Of a stretch of 64,000 nt of DNA, positions 17,650-26,362 are shown one piece after another (within the stretch, counting starts at the first letter, position 1; each line of letters begins with the position of its first letter). The notes beneath the pieces are model-generated. The model did no database searches. It was given only the letters and a program-made list of their open reading frames with translations, and was not told where the DNA came from. A program made the position numbers and the translations under genes. This stretch comes from Modicisalibacter sp049808615 (GTDB taxonomy: Bacteria > Pseudomonadota > Gammaproteobacteria > Pseudomonadales > Halomonadaceae): assembly GCF_049808615.1 (NCBI RefSeq), contig NZ_JBNCAN010000022.1, positions 1 to 64,000 on the forward strand, read 5' to 3'.

Positions 17650-17661
17650 GGCGATATCGCC
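17650..17661. promoter_or_regulatory. 12-bp perfect palindrome upstream of the nitrilase cluster
   Basis: GGCGATATCGCC lies 72 bases upstream of the nitrilase start, in the only sizeable gap before the four-gene cluster. It is a candidate operator; the regulator is unknown, and DoeX or another Lrp-type protein encoded next door is one possibility. Confidence 0.35.
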
Positions 17662-17768
17662 ATCCGCAAGCGCGCCATGGCATCAGCTTATGTCAAATTG
17701 GCATCCGTTGAAATCCGTGGCACCAGTTTGGCGAAGAAAGCGAGGCCATGAACCACCGGCAGAGCCGG

Positions 17769-18239
17769 TCAGTAGCCATCCAGCCGGATCGGCGGCACCC
17801 TGTCCTTGACCGTCTTGGTGACGATGTAGGTGAAGTAGCGCTCGATGCCCAGGTCGGACATCAACCAATCGTCGATCAGGCGCTGGTAGGCGTCGATGGA
17901 TTCCGTCTCGACCTTGACCAGATAGTCCACGCCGCCTCCGACCGCCACGCATTCGGTGACTTCGGGGGTATCGAGAACCGCGCTCTCGAAGCGCATGAAA
18001 CTTTCCGCACTGTGCTGTTTCAGTTCGATCTGCATCCAGACCGGCGTACGCTTGAGCAACACCCGCGCATTGATCCGCGCACTGTAGCCTTCGATGATGC
18101 CGGCCTTCTCCAGACGCTTGACCCGTTCCCAGCAGGGGCTGACCGAGAGATTGATCGCCTCGGCCAGACGCGACTTGGTGATCCGGCCATCCTTGGCCAG
18201 AATCTCCAGAATCTTGATGTCGTAACGGTCGAGCTTCAT
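17769..18239 (-). CDS. doeX: DoeX, Lrp/AsnC-family regulator of ectoine degradation
   Basis: A 156-residue Lrp/AsnC transcription factor: an N-terminal winged helix-turn-helix (LDRYDIKILEILAKDGRITKS, then NLSVSPCWERVKRLEKAG) and a C-terminal effector-binding domain (ECVAVGGGVDYLVKVETES). Its ATG follows the doeB stop with no gap (TGA then ATG), so the two are translationally linked. In Halomonas elongata the homologue DoeX is encoded with doeA and doeB and binds in front of the doe genes. The ligand is expected to be a pathway intermediate such as acetyl-diaminobutyrate or diaminobutyrate; that is known for relatives, not shown here. Confidence 0.88.
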   Translation of the reverse strand: MKLDRYDIKILEILAKDGRITKSRLAEAINLSVSPCWERVKRLEKAGIIEGYSARINARVLLKRTPVWMQIELKQHSAESFMRFESAVLDTPEVTECVAVGGGVDYLVKVETESIDAYQRLIDDWLMSDLGIERYFTYIVTKTVKDRVPPIRLDGY

Positions 18240-19256
18240 TCAGCCGTCCAATGAATCGACCACCTCGGCGATCACCGCGATGGTATCGCCCATGTTGACC
18301 TGGGCCGGAAAGCGACGCGCCACCAACAGCCCACTACGACTGGCACGATACTCTACCGGTGCGGCACCGGTGCGGGTCATGTCATAGACCCGAGCGATCA
18401 CATCACCCTCGTTCACTTCGTCGCCGATGGCCAGCGTCAGTTCCAGCAGCCCGGTGTGTTCACTCTGCACGTAGCAGGAGGCATCGGGCATATCGACATA
18501 GATCTGGGGCGATTCTGGCCCCTCCAATTCGCCATCGATCAAACCGTAATGTATCAGGAAGTTGCGCACTCCCCGTTCGGCGATCGCCAAGCGTTCTGGC
18601 GTGGTGGTGCCCCCGCCGCCCAGTTCGGTGGCGACGAAAATCTTGCCCTGGCTCTCCACCGCCGTATCGAACAGCTTGGCGGCATCGAGTTCGAACATCA
18701 GCATCGCTGTCGGTGCGCCGAAGGCCTTGGCACCCTCCACGGCACGACGCTGCTGTTCCTTGTCATCCAGCAGGTGCGAGGCGGCAAACGGTATGATATC
18801 CAGGGTACGGCCACCGGAGTGCAGGTCCAGCACCACGTCGACCAGCGGCACCAGTGTGCGGGTGAAGTAATCGGCGATCTGTTCGGTGACGCTGCCATTC
18901 GGGTCACCGGGAAAACTGCGATTGAGATTGCCACCGTCCATCGGCGAGGTGCGCCGCCCAACCTGAGCCGCCGGCATATTCATCATCGGCACGATGATCA
19001 CCCGACCCTGTACGTCCTCGGCCTTGAGTGTGTTGGCCAGCTTCATCAGCGCGGTGATGCCCTCGTACTCATCGCCATGATTACCGCCGGTGAGTAAGGC
19101 GCTGGGACCATTACCGTTCTTGACCACGGTGACGGGAATCATCACCGCGCCCCAGGCGGAATCGTCGTTGGAGATCGGTAGCTTGAGGAAGCCGTGCTGC
19201 ACGCCATCGGCATCAAAATCGACGGTGGCGGAAATTGGGCTGGGCCGCTTGCTCAT
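18240..19256 (-). CDS. doeB: DoeB, N-alpha-acetyl-L-2,4-diaminobutyrate deacetylase
   Basis: A 338-residue zinc hydrolase of the succinylglutamate desuccinylase/aspartoacylase (M14-like) family. Metal ligands are in TGGNHGDEYEG (His and Glu) and VVLDLHSGG (His); the Glu in FVATELGGGG is a candidate catalytic residue. DoeB removes the acetyl group from the product of DoeA, giving L-2,4-diaminobutyrate and acetate. AAGGAG is five bases before ATG 19256. It lies 30 bases after doeA and abuts doeX, making doeABX one operon. Confidence 0.9.
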   Translation of the reverse strand: MSKRPSPISATVDFDADGVQHGFLKLPISNDDSAWGAVMIPVTVVKNGNGPSALLTGGNHGDEYEGITALMKLANTLKAEDVQGRVIIVPMMNMPAAQVGRRTSPMDGGNLNRSFPGDPNGSVTEQIADYFTRTLVPLVDVVLDLHSGGRTLDIIPFAASHLLDDKEQQRRAVEGAKAFGAPTAMLMFELDAAKLFDTAVESQGKIFVATELGGGGTTTPERLAIAERGVRNFLIHYGLIDGELEGPESPQIYVDMPDASCYVQSEHTGLLELTLAIGDEVNEGDVIARVYDMTRTGAAPVEYRASRSGLLVARRFPAQVNMGDTIAVIAEVVDSLDG

Positions 19257-19286
19257 GACAACTCCTTGTTATGTGACGAACACGTG

Positions 19287-20486
19287 TTACTTGACGAACA
19301 GCTGGCGCGGGAAGTTTGCCAGCGGCTCGGCGCCTCGCTCAGTGATCAGAATGCTCTCGGTGATTTCGAGCCCCCAATCGTCCATCCACATTCCGGGCAT
19401 GAAATGGAAGGTCATGCCAGGCTCGAGTATCGTCTCGTCCGAGGGGCGCAAACTCATGGTGCGCTCGCCCCAGTCCGGTGGATAGCTGATGCCGATGGGG
19501 TAACCACAGCGCGCCCCACCCCGGTCGAAGCCGTATTTATCCATGGCCATACCCAGCGCCATGGCAATGTCCGCGCACCGGTTACCCGGCTTGGCCACCG
19601 CCAGACCGTTCTCGATCCCTTCAAGCAGTGCCGATTCACCGCGCACGAATTCCTGAGGCGGCTTGCCGAGAAAGATAGTGCGCGACAGGGGCGCATGATA
19701 GCGCTTGAAACAGCCGGCGATCTCAAAGAAGGTACCCTCGCCTTCGCGGAACGGCGTATCGTCCCAGGTCAGGTGCGGTGCGGCGGCATCTGATCCCGTC
19801 GGCAACAAGGGCACGATGGCCGGGTAATCACCGCCATGCACTACCCCATCCGGCGCCGTCCAGCCCTCAATACCCACCCGATAGATTTCCGACACCAGCT
19901 TGCTCTTGGCAAGCCCGGGTTCGATCATTTCCAGGATACGCGAATGCATGCCTTCCACGATCTTGGCCGCTACCCGCATGTACTCGATTTCCTGGGGCGA
20001 CTTGATCGCACGGCACCAGTTGACCAGGGCATTGGCATCCTGAAACCGCGCATGGGGTAATTCACGCAACAGGCTCTGATAGGCCTTGGCGGAGAAGTAA
20101 TAGTTGTCCATCTCCATACCGATCACCCCGAGATGCCAGCCGCGATCCGGCATGATCGACTGGGCCAGGTAATCCATGGGATGCATGTCCGGATTCTGTA
20201 CATAGTAATCCGGGTAGTAGGTGATGTTTTCAGGGTCGATCCAGCAGGTACGCAAAGCGCCGTTGCTGTCCTGACGCCGCCCGTACCAGACCGGCTCCCC
20301 TTCCAGGCCCAACAGCACACACTGATGCACATAGAACGACCAGCCGTCGTAGCCGGTCAGCCATGCCATATTGGAGGGGTCGCTGATAATCAACACGTCG
20401 ATGCCACGAGTGGCCATCGCCGTACGCACCTTCAACAGGCGCTGAGCATATTCTTCACGCGTGAATGGCAGGGCAACCTGAATCAT
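19287..20486 (-). CDS. doeA: DoeA, ectoine hydrolase
   Basis: A 399-residue creatinase/M24 aminopeptidase-fold enzyme, the same length as the characterised Halomonas elongata ectoine hydrolase. The N-terminal creatinase-like domain (about 1-165, with ISDPSNMAWLTGYDGWSFY) precedes the pita-bread domain with VVHGGDYPAIVPL, EGEGTFFEIAGC and MTFHFMPGMW. Some of the usual M24 metal ligands are replaced, as in creatinase-like hydrolases. DoeA opens the ectoine ring to N-acetyl-diaminobutyrate, the first step of the pathway. It is first in doeA-doeB-doeX. The ribosome-binding site is weak. Confidence 0.92.
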   Translation of the reverse strand: MIQVALPFTREEYAQRLLKVRTAMATRGIDVLIISDPSNMAWLTGYDGWSFYVHQCVLLGLEGEPVWYGRRQDSNGALRTCWIDPENITYYPDYYVQNPDMHPMDYLAQSIMPDRGWHLGVIGMEMDNYYFSAKAYQSLLRELPHARFQDANALVNWCRAIKSPQEIEYMRVAAKIVEGMHSRILEMIEPGLAKSKLVSEIYRVGIEGWTAPDGVVHGGDYPAIVPLLPTGSDAAAPHLTWDDTPFREGEGTFFEIAGCFKRYHAPLSRTIFLGKPPQEFVRGESALLEGIENGLAVAKPGNRCADIAMALGMAMDKYGFDRGGARCGYPIGISYPPDWGERTMSLRPSDETILEPGMTFHFMPGMWMDDWGLEITESILITERGAEPLANFPRQLFVK

Positions 20487-20706
20487 CGGTCTCGTTCCAC
20501 CAGAAAATCACAAAACCGGCCATCCGCTTGCCTACGGATAAAGTCCGGACGTCATCATGAGCATTTATTGCATCAACTAGCGTTACTGTCGTTACTCGCG
20601 CTCATCATCTGAACTCGTTCCACTATTTATCAGTGTTCGTGGATCGATACTAGCACTCGTCAAGCATACAGCGTCAAAAGCGACTCCTGTCGCCAGGAAT
20701 TGATGC
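20487..20706. promoter_or_regulatory. Intergenic region upstream of doeA
   Basis: These bases separate doeA (minus) from the chemoreceptor gene (plus) and should contain the doeABX promoter and a DoeX site. An AT-rich stretch is present around 20610-20660, but I could not identify a defined promoter or operator by eye. Confidence 0.35.
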
Positions 20707-20733
20707 TCAAGTGTTCAGCGGCATCGCCGATGT
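20707..20733 (+). promoter_or_regulatory. Sigma-28 (FliA)-type promoter of the first chemoreceptor
   Basis: TCAAGTGT, 11 bases, then GCCGATGT matches 12 of 16 positions of the flagellar sigma-28 consensus (TAAAGTTT-N11-GCCGATAA) with exact spacing. It lies 46 bases before the chemoreceptor start. Confidence 0.65.
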
Positions 20734-20779
20734 AGAAATTGGTAAACAACAACCCCAAATCAGCCACGAAGATAAGACA

Positions 20780-22414
20780 ATGCTAAATAGTTTCCGAATC
20801 GGTACTCGCCTGGGCGTCGCCTTCGGCATTGTGTCGCTCCTGCTACTGGCCGCCATAGGAGTCGGATTGTATGGCCTTCAGGCCGTAAAGAATACTGCAG
20901 ACAAGGCGCTGGACATGGATGCCGCTATTGCCCTGAACGCCTCATTGGTACAGCGTCTTGCTCTACAGGAGAGACGCTACGAAAAAGACACCTTCATCAA
21001 CATCGATAATGTCGACAAGGTGCTCTCCTACCGGGAGAAATGGGACAAGGTACGTCTCGAATTGGCTGAAGCGTTCAGCGTCGGTGAAGCATTGACATCG
21101 AGCGCCGAATTGCGTGATTTATACTCTCAAGCAAGTGGCGCGCTGGAAGACTATGCAGCGGGCTTCACCGCGGTCTACGAGCGGATACGCAGCGGCGAAA
21201 TTACTCAAACGGCTCAGGCCAACAAGGCCCTCGGTCAATACAAGGCGGAGGTTTATCGCTTGGCGGAACTGGCCGACGCCATCAGCGAGATCGCCGAAGC
21301 ACGTATGACGGGCGCAGGCCAGACTATTGTCGATCAACATCGCACCGCCCTGGCCGGACTGCTCGGCTTTGCCGCCATCGCGCTGGCTCTGGCCATCATC
21401 CTGGCCTTCACCATCACCCGTAGCATCGTCGTGCCGCTGCGTCGTGCGCTGGATGTTGCGCAACAGGTTGCCCAAGGTGACTTGCGACAGGAGATTACCG
21501 TCACCAGCAAGGATGAAACCGGGCAGCTATTGATCGCCATGAACGAGATGAGCCGTTCGCTTTCCACCTTGGTGGCATCACTGCGAGGTTCCAGCGAAAG
21601 CGTCTATCTAGGCGCCAACGAGATCTCGCTGGGAAGCCAGGAGCTCTCTGCTCGTACCGAGCAACAGGCGGCTGCCCTGCAGCAGACCGCTTCCAGCATG
21701 GAAGAAATGACCGCGACGGTCAGACAAAACACCCAAGCGACCAAAGAAGCCGACAAGCTTGCTTCCGCCGCCTCCCAGAGTGCCCAAAGCGGTAACGCCG
21801 ACGTTCAGCGCAGCATCGCGTTGATGCAGGAAGTCGCTGCTGGTTCCAGCAAGATGAACACGATCATCGAAACGATCGACTCCATCGCCTTTCAGACCAA
21901 TATTCTGGCACTCAACGCTTCGGTGGAAGCGGCTCGGGCTGGGGAACAAGGACGCGGCTTTGCCGTGGTCGCTTCTGAGGTACGCAACCTGGCCGGGCGC
22001 AGTGCCTCTTCCGCCAGCGAGATTCGCGCCCTGCTCGATGAGATGCGCGACAAGATCACCGCCTCCGCCGAGCAGGCTGAACGCAGTGGCCGTACCATCG
22101 GCGATACCGAGACCTCCATTCAGCAGCTGGCCAGGCTGATGAACGACGTTGCCGTCGCCACCAATGAACAGATCGGCGGTATCGAGCAGATCAATACGGC
22201 GGTGTCTCAAATGGACGCCGTCACTCAGCAGAATGCCACTCTCGTTCAGGAATCCAGCGCCGCCGCTGCGTCCTTGGAAGACCAGGCTGGGTATCTCAAG
22301 AAACTGGTCGCTACCTTCCAGATCGATGAAACAAGCAGTGACTCTGAGCCGACGCAAGGAGAATCAACGACAACCGAGGAAATGAGCGAGATGGACGCTC
22401 AAATGACAGCATGA
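20780..22414 (+). CDS. Methyl-accepting chemotaxis protein (Tar/Tsr architecture)
   Basis: A 544-residue chemoreceptor: first membrane helix (about 10-32), a periplasmic four-helix-type sensor domain (about 33-190), second membrane helix (about 191-213), HAMP domain beginning TRSIVVPLRRAL, and a cytoplasmic signalling domain with the highly conserved hairpin tip SIAFQTNILALNASVEAARA. It should couple to CheA/CheW at the inner membrane. The end (EMSEMDAQMTA) lacks the xWxxF pentapeptide that tethers CheR. The ligand is unknown. It is divergent from doeA, so ectoine or a breakdown product is an attractive but unproven guess. ATG 20780 gives the standard MLNSFRIGTRL opening. Confidence 0.9.
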   Translation: MLNSFRIGTRLGVAFGIVSLLLLAAIGVGLYGLQAVKNTADKALDMDAAIALNASLVQRLALQERRYEKDTFINIDNVDKVLSYREKWDKVRLELAEAFSVGEALTSSAELRDLYSQASGALEDYAAGFTAVYERIRSGEITQTAQANKALGQYKAEVYRLAELADAISEIAEARMTGAGQTIVDQHRTALAGLLGFAAIALALAIILAFTITRSIVVPLRRALDVAQQVAQGDLRQEITVTSKDETGQLLIAMNEMSRSLSTLVASLRGSSESVYLGANEISLGSQELSARTEQQAAALQQTASSMEEMTATVRQNTQATKEADKLASAASQSAQSGNADVQRSIALMQEVAAGSSKMNTIIETIDSIAFQTNILALNASVEAARAGEQGRGFAVVASEVRNLAGRSASSASEIRALLDEMRDKITASAEQAERSGRTIGDTETSIQQLARLMNDVAVATNEQIGGIEQINTAVSQMDAVTQQNATLVQESSAAAASLEDQAGYLKKLVATFQIDETSSDSEPTQGESTTTEEMSEMDAQMTA

Positions 22415-22437
22415 TTGCCGCTTCTTGAAGGTCCAAG

Positions 22438-22465
22438 ATGGCTGCCCAGTCGGGCAGCCATTTTA
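22438..22465 (+). terminator. Rho-independent terminator after the chemoreceptor
   Basis: ATGGCTGCCC and GGGCAGCCAT pair perfectly around a four-base AGTC loop, followed by TTTT. It ends the chemoreceptor transcript before ghrA. Confidence 0.9.
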
Positions 22466-22549
22466 CACTCAACACCTGTCATCCTTGCATCGAGTGACGC
22501 TTCCCGCCTAGCGTATCCTCAAGCCAATTTCATGGAACGAGGAAATCAC

Positions 22550-23479
22550 ATGCGCGTATTGGTGCATATTGATGACGCCGACACCTGGCGCGAGGCGTTG
22601 ACCAAGCGCCTGCCGAATGCCGAAATCGTCACCAGCCAAGCTGACAGCACTACGCCGGCGGACTATCTGGCCGCCTGGAAGCCCCCCGCCGAGCTGCTCG
22701 AAAAACAGACACATTTGAAAGGCATCGTCAATCTGGGTGCCGGTGTCGATGCCCTGCTCAATAACCCCGCCCTGCCGAAAGATGTACCCATCGTCAAACT
22801 ACGCGATGCAGGCATGGGGCCGTTGATTGCGGATTACGTGCGCTTTGGCGTGCTCTATTTTCAGCGGGATTTCGATCGCTATTTCGCACAGCAAGCCAAT
22901 GCGCAGTGGCACGAATACCCATTGATCGACAAGGCGGACTGGCCGGTGGGCGTACTAGGGCTCGGCGCGATTGGTTCCCATGTGGCCCAGGCGTTGGCCG
23001 CGGACGGCTTTCCAGTTCACGGCTGGAGTCGTTCGCCCAAATCCTTGGAGGGCGTGACCTGCCACCATGGGGATGACGGCCTTGCGCAACTGCTGGGCAA
23101 GGTACAAACCCTGGTCACCCTGCTACCGAATACCGCCAGCACTCGCGGCATCATCAATGCGGACACGCTCTCCCAGTTGCCCGAAGGCGCCAGCCTGATC
23201 AATCCCGGTCGCGGTGCGCTGATCGACGAACAGGCGTTGCTCGATGCGCTGGGTCAGGTTCAATCATCAGGCCGATTGCGTGGTGCTTTGCTTGATGCCT
23301 TCGATGAAGAACCGCTACCTGCCGACAATCCGCTCTGGTTACATCCACGAGTGCGCATCACCCCGCACATGGCCGGGCCAACACCAGTGCGTGATGCCGC
23401 CGATCAGGTAGCCGAATTGATCAAGGCCATGGAGAATGGCGATCCTATCGATACCGTCGATCCTAAAGCCGGCTACTGA
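22550..23479 (+). CDS. ghrA: GhrA-type glyoxylate/hydroxypyruvate reductase
   Basis: A 309-residue D-2-hydroxyacid dehydrogenase. The NAD(P)-binding site is VLGLGAIGSHVAQALAADG, followed by WSRSPK, which suggests NADPH preference. Catalytic residues are visible: Arg in LLPNTASTRGII or nearby, Glu in the FDEEPLP segment, and His in RITPHMAGPT. GhrA reduces glyoxylate to glycolate and hydroxypyruvate to glycerate in the cytoplasm. ATG 22550 is supported by GAGGAAATCAC just upstream; the longer open frame overlaps the terminator. Another 2-hydroxyacid dehydrogenase specificity is possible. Confidence 0.85.
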   Translation: MRVLVHIDDADTWREALTKRLPNAEIVTSQADSTTPADYLAAWKPPAELLEKQTHLKGIVNLGAGVDALLNNPALPKDVPIVKLRDAGMGPLIADYVRFGVLYFQRDFDRYFAQQANAQWHEYPLIDKADWPVGVLGLGAIGSHVAQALAADGFPVHGWSRSPKSLEGVTCHHGDDGLAQLLGKVQTLVTLLPNTASTRGIINADTLSQLPEGASLINPGRGALIDEQALLDALGQVQSSGRLRGALLDAFDEEPLPADNPLWLHPRVRITPHMAGPTPVRDAADQVAELIKAMENGDPIDTVDPKAGY

Positions 23480-23502
23480 CTCATCATTTCTAGCGACTAC
23501 CT

Positions 23503-24507
23503 ATGCCTATAAAGCGCAGCATCGTTCATCTCATCGACAAACAGCCCGACGGCCAACCCGCCACTCTGCACGCTCGGGACAGCGCCTTGCCCAACTCCTC
23601 TACTATGGAAACACTGCTGGACGAATTGAACGACAGCTACAACGCCAAACAGAAGGCCTGGGGCTTCTTCAATGCCGACCAAGAGACCTACCCGTTCAGC
23701 AACTGGCTGGGCCAGTACCTGGAAAGCAAAAAGGATTTCGTCGCCTTCACTCGCCAGGCCGCGGAGCACTTGAAGACGTTGATGGAAGGCAACAATCTTT
23801 CCGTGGGCGGGCATGTGCTTTTCGCGCACTACTCTCATGGTGACAGCGACTATCTGGCCATCGCTTTGCTGCATCACAGCGAGGGCGTAAGCGTCACCGA
23901 CTCGCTGGAACTGACCCCGGCCCGCCAGCTCGATCTCGGCTCGTTGCATCTGGCGGCGCGCATCGATCTTTCCGATTGGCGCGGCGGCGAACCGTCGCGT
24001 CAGTACATCTCCTTCATCAAGGGCAAGGGTGGCAAGCGTATCGCCGACTATTTCCGCGACTTCATCGGCTGCGAGGAAGGCGTCGATGCGCCCAGCGAGA
24101 CCCGCACCCTGCTCAAGGCCTTCAGCGACTATGTCGAAAGCGAGGACTTTGCCGAGGAGCAGGCCCGGGAGAAGACCGACACCTTGATCGACTACGCCAA
24201 CAACCAGGCGCGATCAGGCCAGCCGATCACCCTGGATGAGCTTTCCGGGCTGGTCGACGACCAGAAATCCAAGGCCTTCTACGACTACATTCGCAACCAG
24301 GATTACGGCCTCGGCGCCGAGATCCCCCCGGACAAGCGCACCCTGCACCAGTTTCGCCGCCTGACCGGCCGCGCCAACGGCCTCTCGGTCAGCTTCGAGA
24401 GCCACCTGCTGGGCTCTCAGGTCGAATACGACGAGACCCAGGATCAACTGATCATTCACCAGATCCCGACCTCGCTGCGGGATCAGATCAAGCGGCGCAG
24501 GGAGTGA
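23503..24507 (+). CDS. yejK: Nucleoid-associated protein YejK/NdpA
   Basis: A 334-residue protein matching the NdpA/YejK family across its length (MPIKRSIVHLIDKQPDGQ..., IDLSDWRGGEPSRQYISFIKGKGGKRIADYFRDF, LHQFRRLTGRANGLSVSFE). The family binds the nucleoid and is conserved in gammaproteobacteria; its molecular task is poorly known. It begins 23 bases after ghrA on the same strand, without a clear ribosome-binding site. Confidence 0.9.
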   Translation: MPIKRSIVHLIDKQPDGQPATLHARDSALPNSSTMETLLDELNDSYNAKQKAWGFFNADQETYPFSNWLGQYLESKKDFVAFTRQAAEHLKTLMEGNNLSVGGHVLFAHYSHGDSDYLAIALLHHSEGVSVTDSLELTPARQLDLGSLHLAARIDLSDWRGGEPSRQYISFIKGKGGKRIADYFRDFIGCEEGVDAPSETRTLLKAFSDYVESEDFAEEQAREKTDTLIDYANNQARSGQPITLDELSGLVDDQKSKAFYDYIRNQDYGLGAEIPPDKRTLHQFRRLTGRANGLSVSFESHLLGSQVEYDETQDQLIIHQIPTSLRDQIKRRRE

Positions 24508-24516
24508 TCAGTGACG

Positions 24517-25281
24517 TCAGGGATGCGCGCGAATGAAATAGTCATATCCCTCTACACCAGGCCTGAGGACACCGCGCTCATCCCAGTCATCCCAGCCAGT
24601 GAACGGAATTGGAGTGCTCTCTTCGAGCGTTTCCAATCGCCGGGCCCAGCCCGCTTTATAAGTCTCGAGCTGTGCCTTGAAGGCGTCCTGAGCCTGGTAG
24701 ACTGGGCCACCGCCCTGAATGCCATGCGCAAGGAACGGCGGCAAGACGTCATAACCCATGTAATAGAGCGAATAGTGCATGGGCCAGAGGAGCAGGTTGA
24801 TATCGCCACCGCGACCGTTATGGGCGAAGGTCGCCGCTGGCCCACCGGTGGTCACGCAGCAGATCGCCCGCCTGCCACGGAAATGCCCCCGGTCGTAGCG
24901 GCGTTTCCCGGTATACAGCCCGCCGTAAACGAACACACGATCCATCCATCCCTTGAGCATGGCCGGCTGGGCATGCCACCACAGGGGGAACTGGAACACC
25001 ACCAGATCCGCGCGCTCCAACCGCGCGATCTCGCGACGTACATCCGGTGGCAAGCTCCCTGCCTCGCTGGCATGGCGCTGTTCGGTCAGGGCCGTGAATA
25101 CCTCCGGATTCGCAGGCGCCCGATAATGACCCGGACCTTCCGCGGGATCAAAGCCCTCGGCGTAAAGGTCGGACACTTCTACGGTATATCCAAGCCGCTG
25201 CAGGGTTTCTACGGCCATATCCTTGAGAGCGGCATTAAAGGAGCGTGGCTCGGGATGACAGTGAACGATCAGTACGTGCAT
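24517..25281 (-). CDS. Flavodoxin-fold NAD(P)H oxidoreductase (quinone reductase/KefF-MdaB family)
   Basis: A 254-residue protein of the NAD(P)H dehydrogenase (quinone) flavodoxin-like family: MHVLIVHCHPEPRSFNAAL starts the FMN-binding fold, and LVVFQFPLWWHAQPAMLKGWMDRVF is the family signature. It should use FMN or FAD to reduce quinones or other electrophiles in the cytoplasm. It is divergent from a LysR-type regulator, the classic arrangement for control of such a detoxifying enzyme. AGAGGA lies upstream of ATG 25281. Confidence 0.85.
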   Translation of the reverse strand: MHVLIVHCHPEPRSFNAALKDMAVETLQRLGYTVEVSDLYAEGFDPAEGPGHYRAPANPEVFTALTEQRHASEAGSLPPDVRREIARLERADLVVFQFPLWWHAQPAMLKGWMDRVFVYGGLYTGKRRYDRGHFRGRRAICCVTTGGPAATFAHNGRGGDINLLLWPMHYSLYYMGYDVLPPFLAHGIQGGGPVYQAQDAFKAQLETYKAGWARRLETLEESTPIPFTGWDDWDERGVLRPGVEGYDYFIRAHP

Positions 25282-25355
25282 GGCCGGTTCCTCTTGTGAG
25301 TTAAATAGAGAGCACCGAGACTATGACCCTTGCAAAAAAGAACGAACATTCCCTA

Positions 25356-25380
25356 TTCATGAAAGCCGACTTTGCATGAA
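25356..25380. promoter_or_regulatory. Inverted repeat at the LysR gene start, candidate operator
   Basis: TTCATGAAAG and CTTTGCATGAA are inverted repeats with one extra base, spaced by CCGA, covering the start codon of the LysR gene. The position between two divergent genes suits an autoregulatory LysR site. Confidence 0.45.
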
Positions 25381-26260
25381 TGAAAAGAACATTCAATGGG
25401 ACGACCTAAGAATCGTCCTGGCAGTCGCCCAGGAAGGCACTCTATCAGGAGCGGCACGCCAGCTGGGCGTCAGTCATGCCACGGTCTTCCGCCGCCTTGC
25501 CGATATCGAGCGGCGCCTGGGCACCCAGCTATTCGAACGGGCGCGCAGCGGGTACTCGCCGACGCCGGCTGGCGAGGATATCGCGGCGGCGGCACGACGC
25601 GTCGAAACCGAGGTACTCGCCGTCGAGCGTCGTATCGCAGGGCAAGATCTTCGACCCTCGGGGACGGTACGCGTCACCACAACGGATACCCTCCTGCTAG
25701 GGCTGCTATCGCCGATCTTCGCGGCGTTTCGAAGGTCTTATCCCGAGATAGAGTTGGAAGTCGCGGTTTCCAATCAGCTTTTCAGCTTGACAAAGCGTGA
25801 GGCAGATATCGCTATCCGCCCCTCGCTTGCTCCCCCTGAGAGCCTGGTTGGACGTAGGATCGGGACCATTGCCCAGGCAATCTACAGGGCAAGCATTCAA
25901 GACTCAGACACTGCGGATTGGGTCGGACCGGATGAACGCATGGCGTATCGAGCACTAGAAATCTGGATGGCACAATCCGGCCACGACTCGCGCTGTCACT
26001 ATCGGATCGATACGCTGCTGGGGATGCTGGCGGCAGTGCGTGACGGCATCGGTCGAGCGGTGCTGCCCTGCTATCTCTGCGATGACGATGAACGACTGGT
26101 CCGAGTCGGCGAGCCGATTCCCGAGCTGGCCACCGACCTGTGGTTGCTGACTCACCCGGACCTGCGCCGGGTCGCCCGAATTCGCGCACTGATGGAGTTT
26201 GTCGCGCAGGCAGTCAGCAATCGGAGTAAACAACTTCTGGGAAATAATTCTCCGCCATAG
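25376..26260 (+). CDS. LysR-family transcriptional regulator
   Basis: A 294-residue LysR protein: an N-terminal winged helix-turn-helix (WDDLRIVLAVAQEGTLSGAARQLGVSHATVFRRLADIERRLG) and a C-terminal periplasmic-binding-like effector domain ending near SNRSKQLLGNNSPP. It resembles the group that controls oxidoreductases and transporters. ATG 25376 is chosen as the start of the conserved region; no strong ribosome-binding site is visible. It probably controls the divergent flavodoxin-fold oxidoreductase and itself. Confidence 0.88.
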   Translation: MNEKNIQWDDLRIVLAVAQEGTLSGAARQLGVSHATVFRRLADIERRLGTQLFERARSGYSPTPAGEDIAAAARRVETEVLAVERRIAGQDLRPSGTVRVTTTDTLLLGLLSPIFAAFRRSYPEIELEVAVSNQLFSLTKREADIAIRPSLAPPESLVGRRIGTIAQAIYRASIQDSDTADWVGPDERMAYRALEIWMAQSGHDSRCHYRIDTLLGMLAAVRDGIGRAVLPCYLCDDDERLVRVGEPIPELATDLWLLTHPDLRRVARIRALMEFVAQAVSNRSKQLLGNNSPP

Positions 26261-26301
26261 CGACTCAAAAAACTGAATAGTGAAATGCCGCGAACAGCGT
26301 T

Positions 26302-26332
26302 ATAGTGACGACATTAACGGTCACTATTTTTT
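26302..26332 (+). promoter_or_regulatory. Inverted repeat ahead of the RES toxin-antitoxin pair (operator or terminator)
   Basis: ATAGTGAC and GTCACTAT are perfect inverted repeats around a 10-base centre, ending in six T residues. A TATAGT -10-like sequence overlaps the left arm. It may be an autoregulatory operator of the toxin-antitoxin operon, or a weak terminator of the LysR transcript. Confidence 0.5.
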
Positions 26333-26362
26333 CAAGCCAAAGCAAGTCGCGAGGTGAATGCG

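Noticed and set aside
17754..17770. Hairpin ACCGGC/GCCGGT considered as a doeX terminator
   Set aside because: There is no T-run after it on the minus strand and the stem is only six base pairs.
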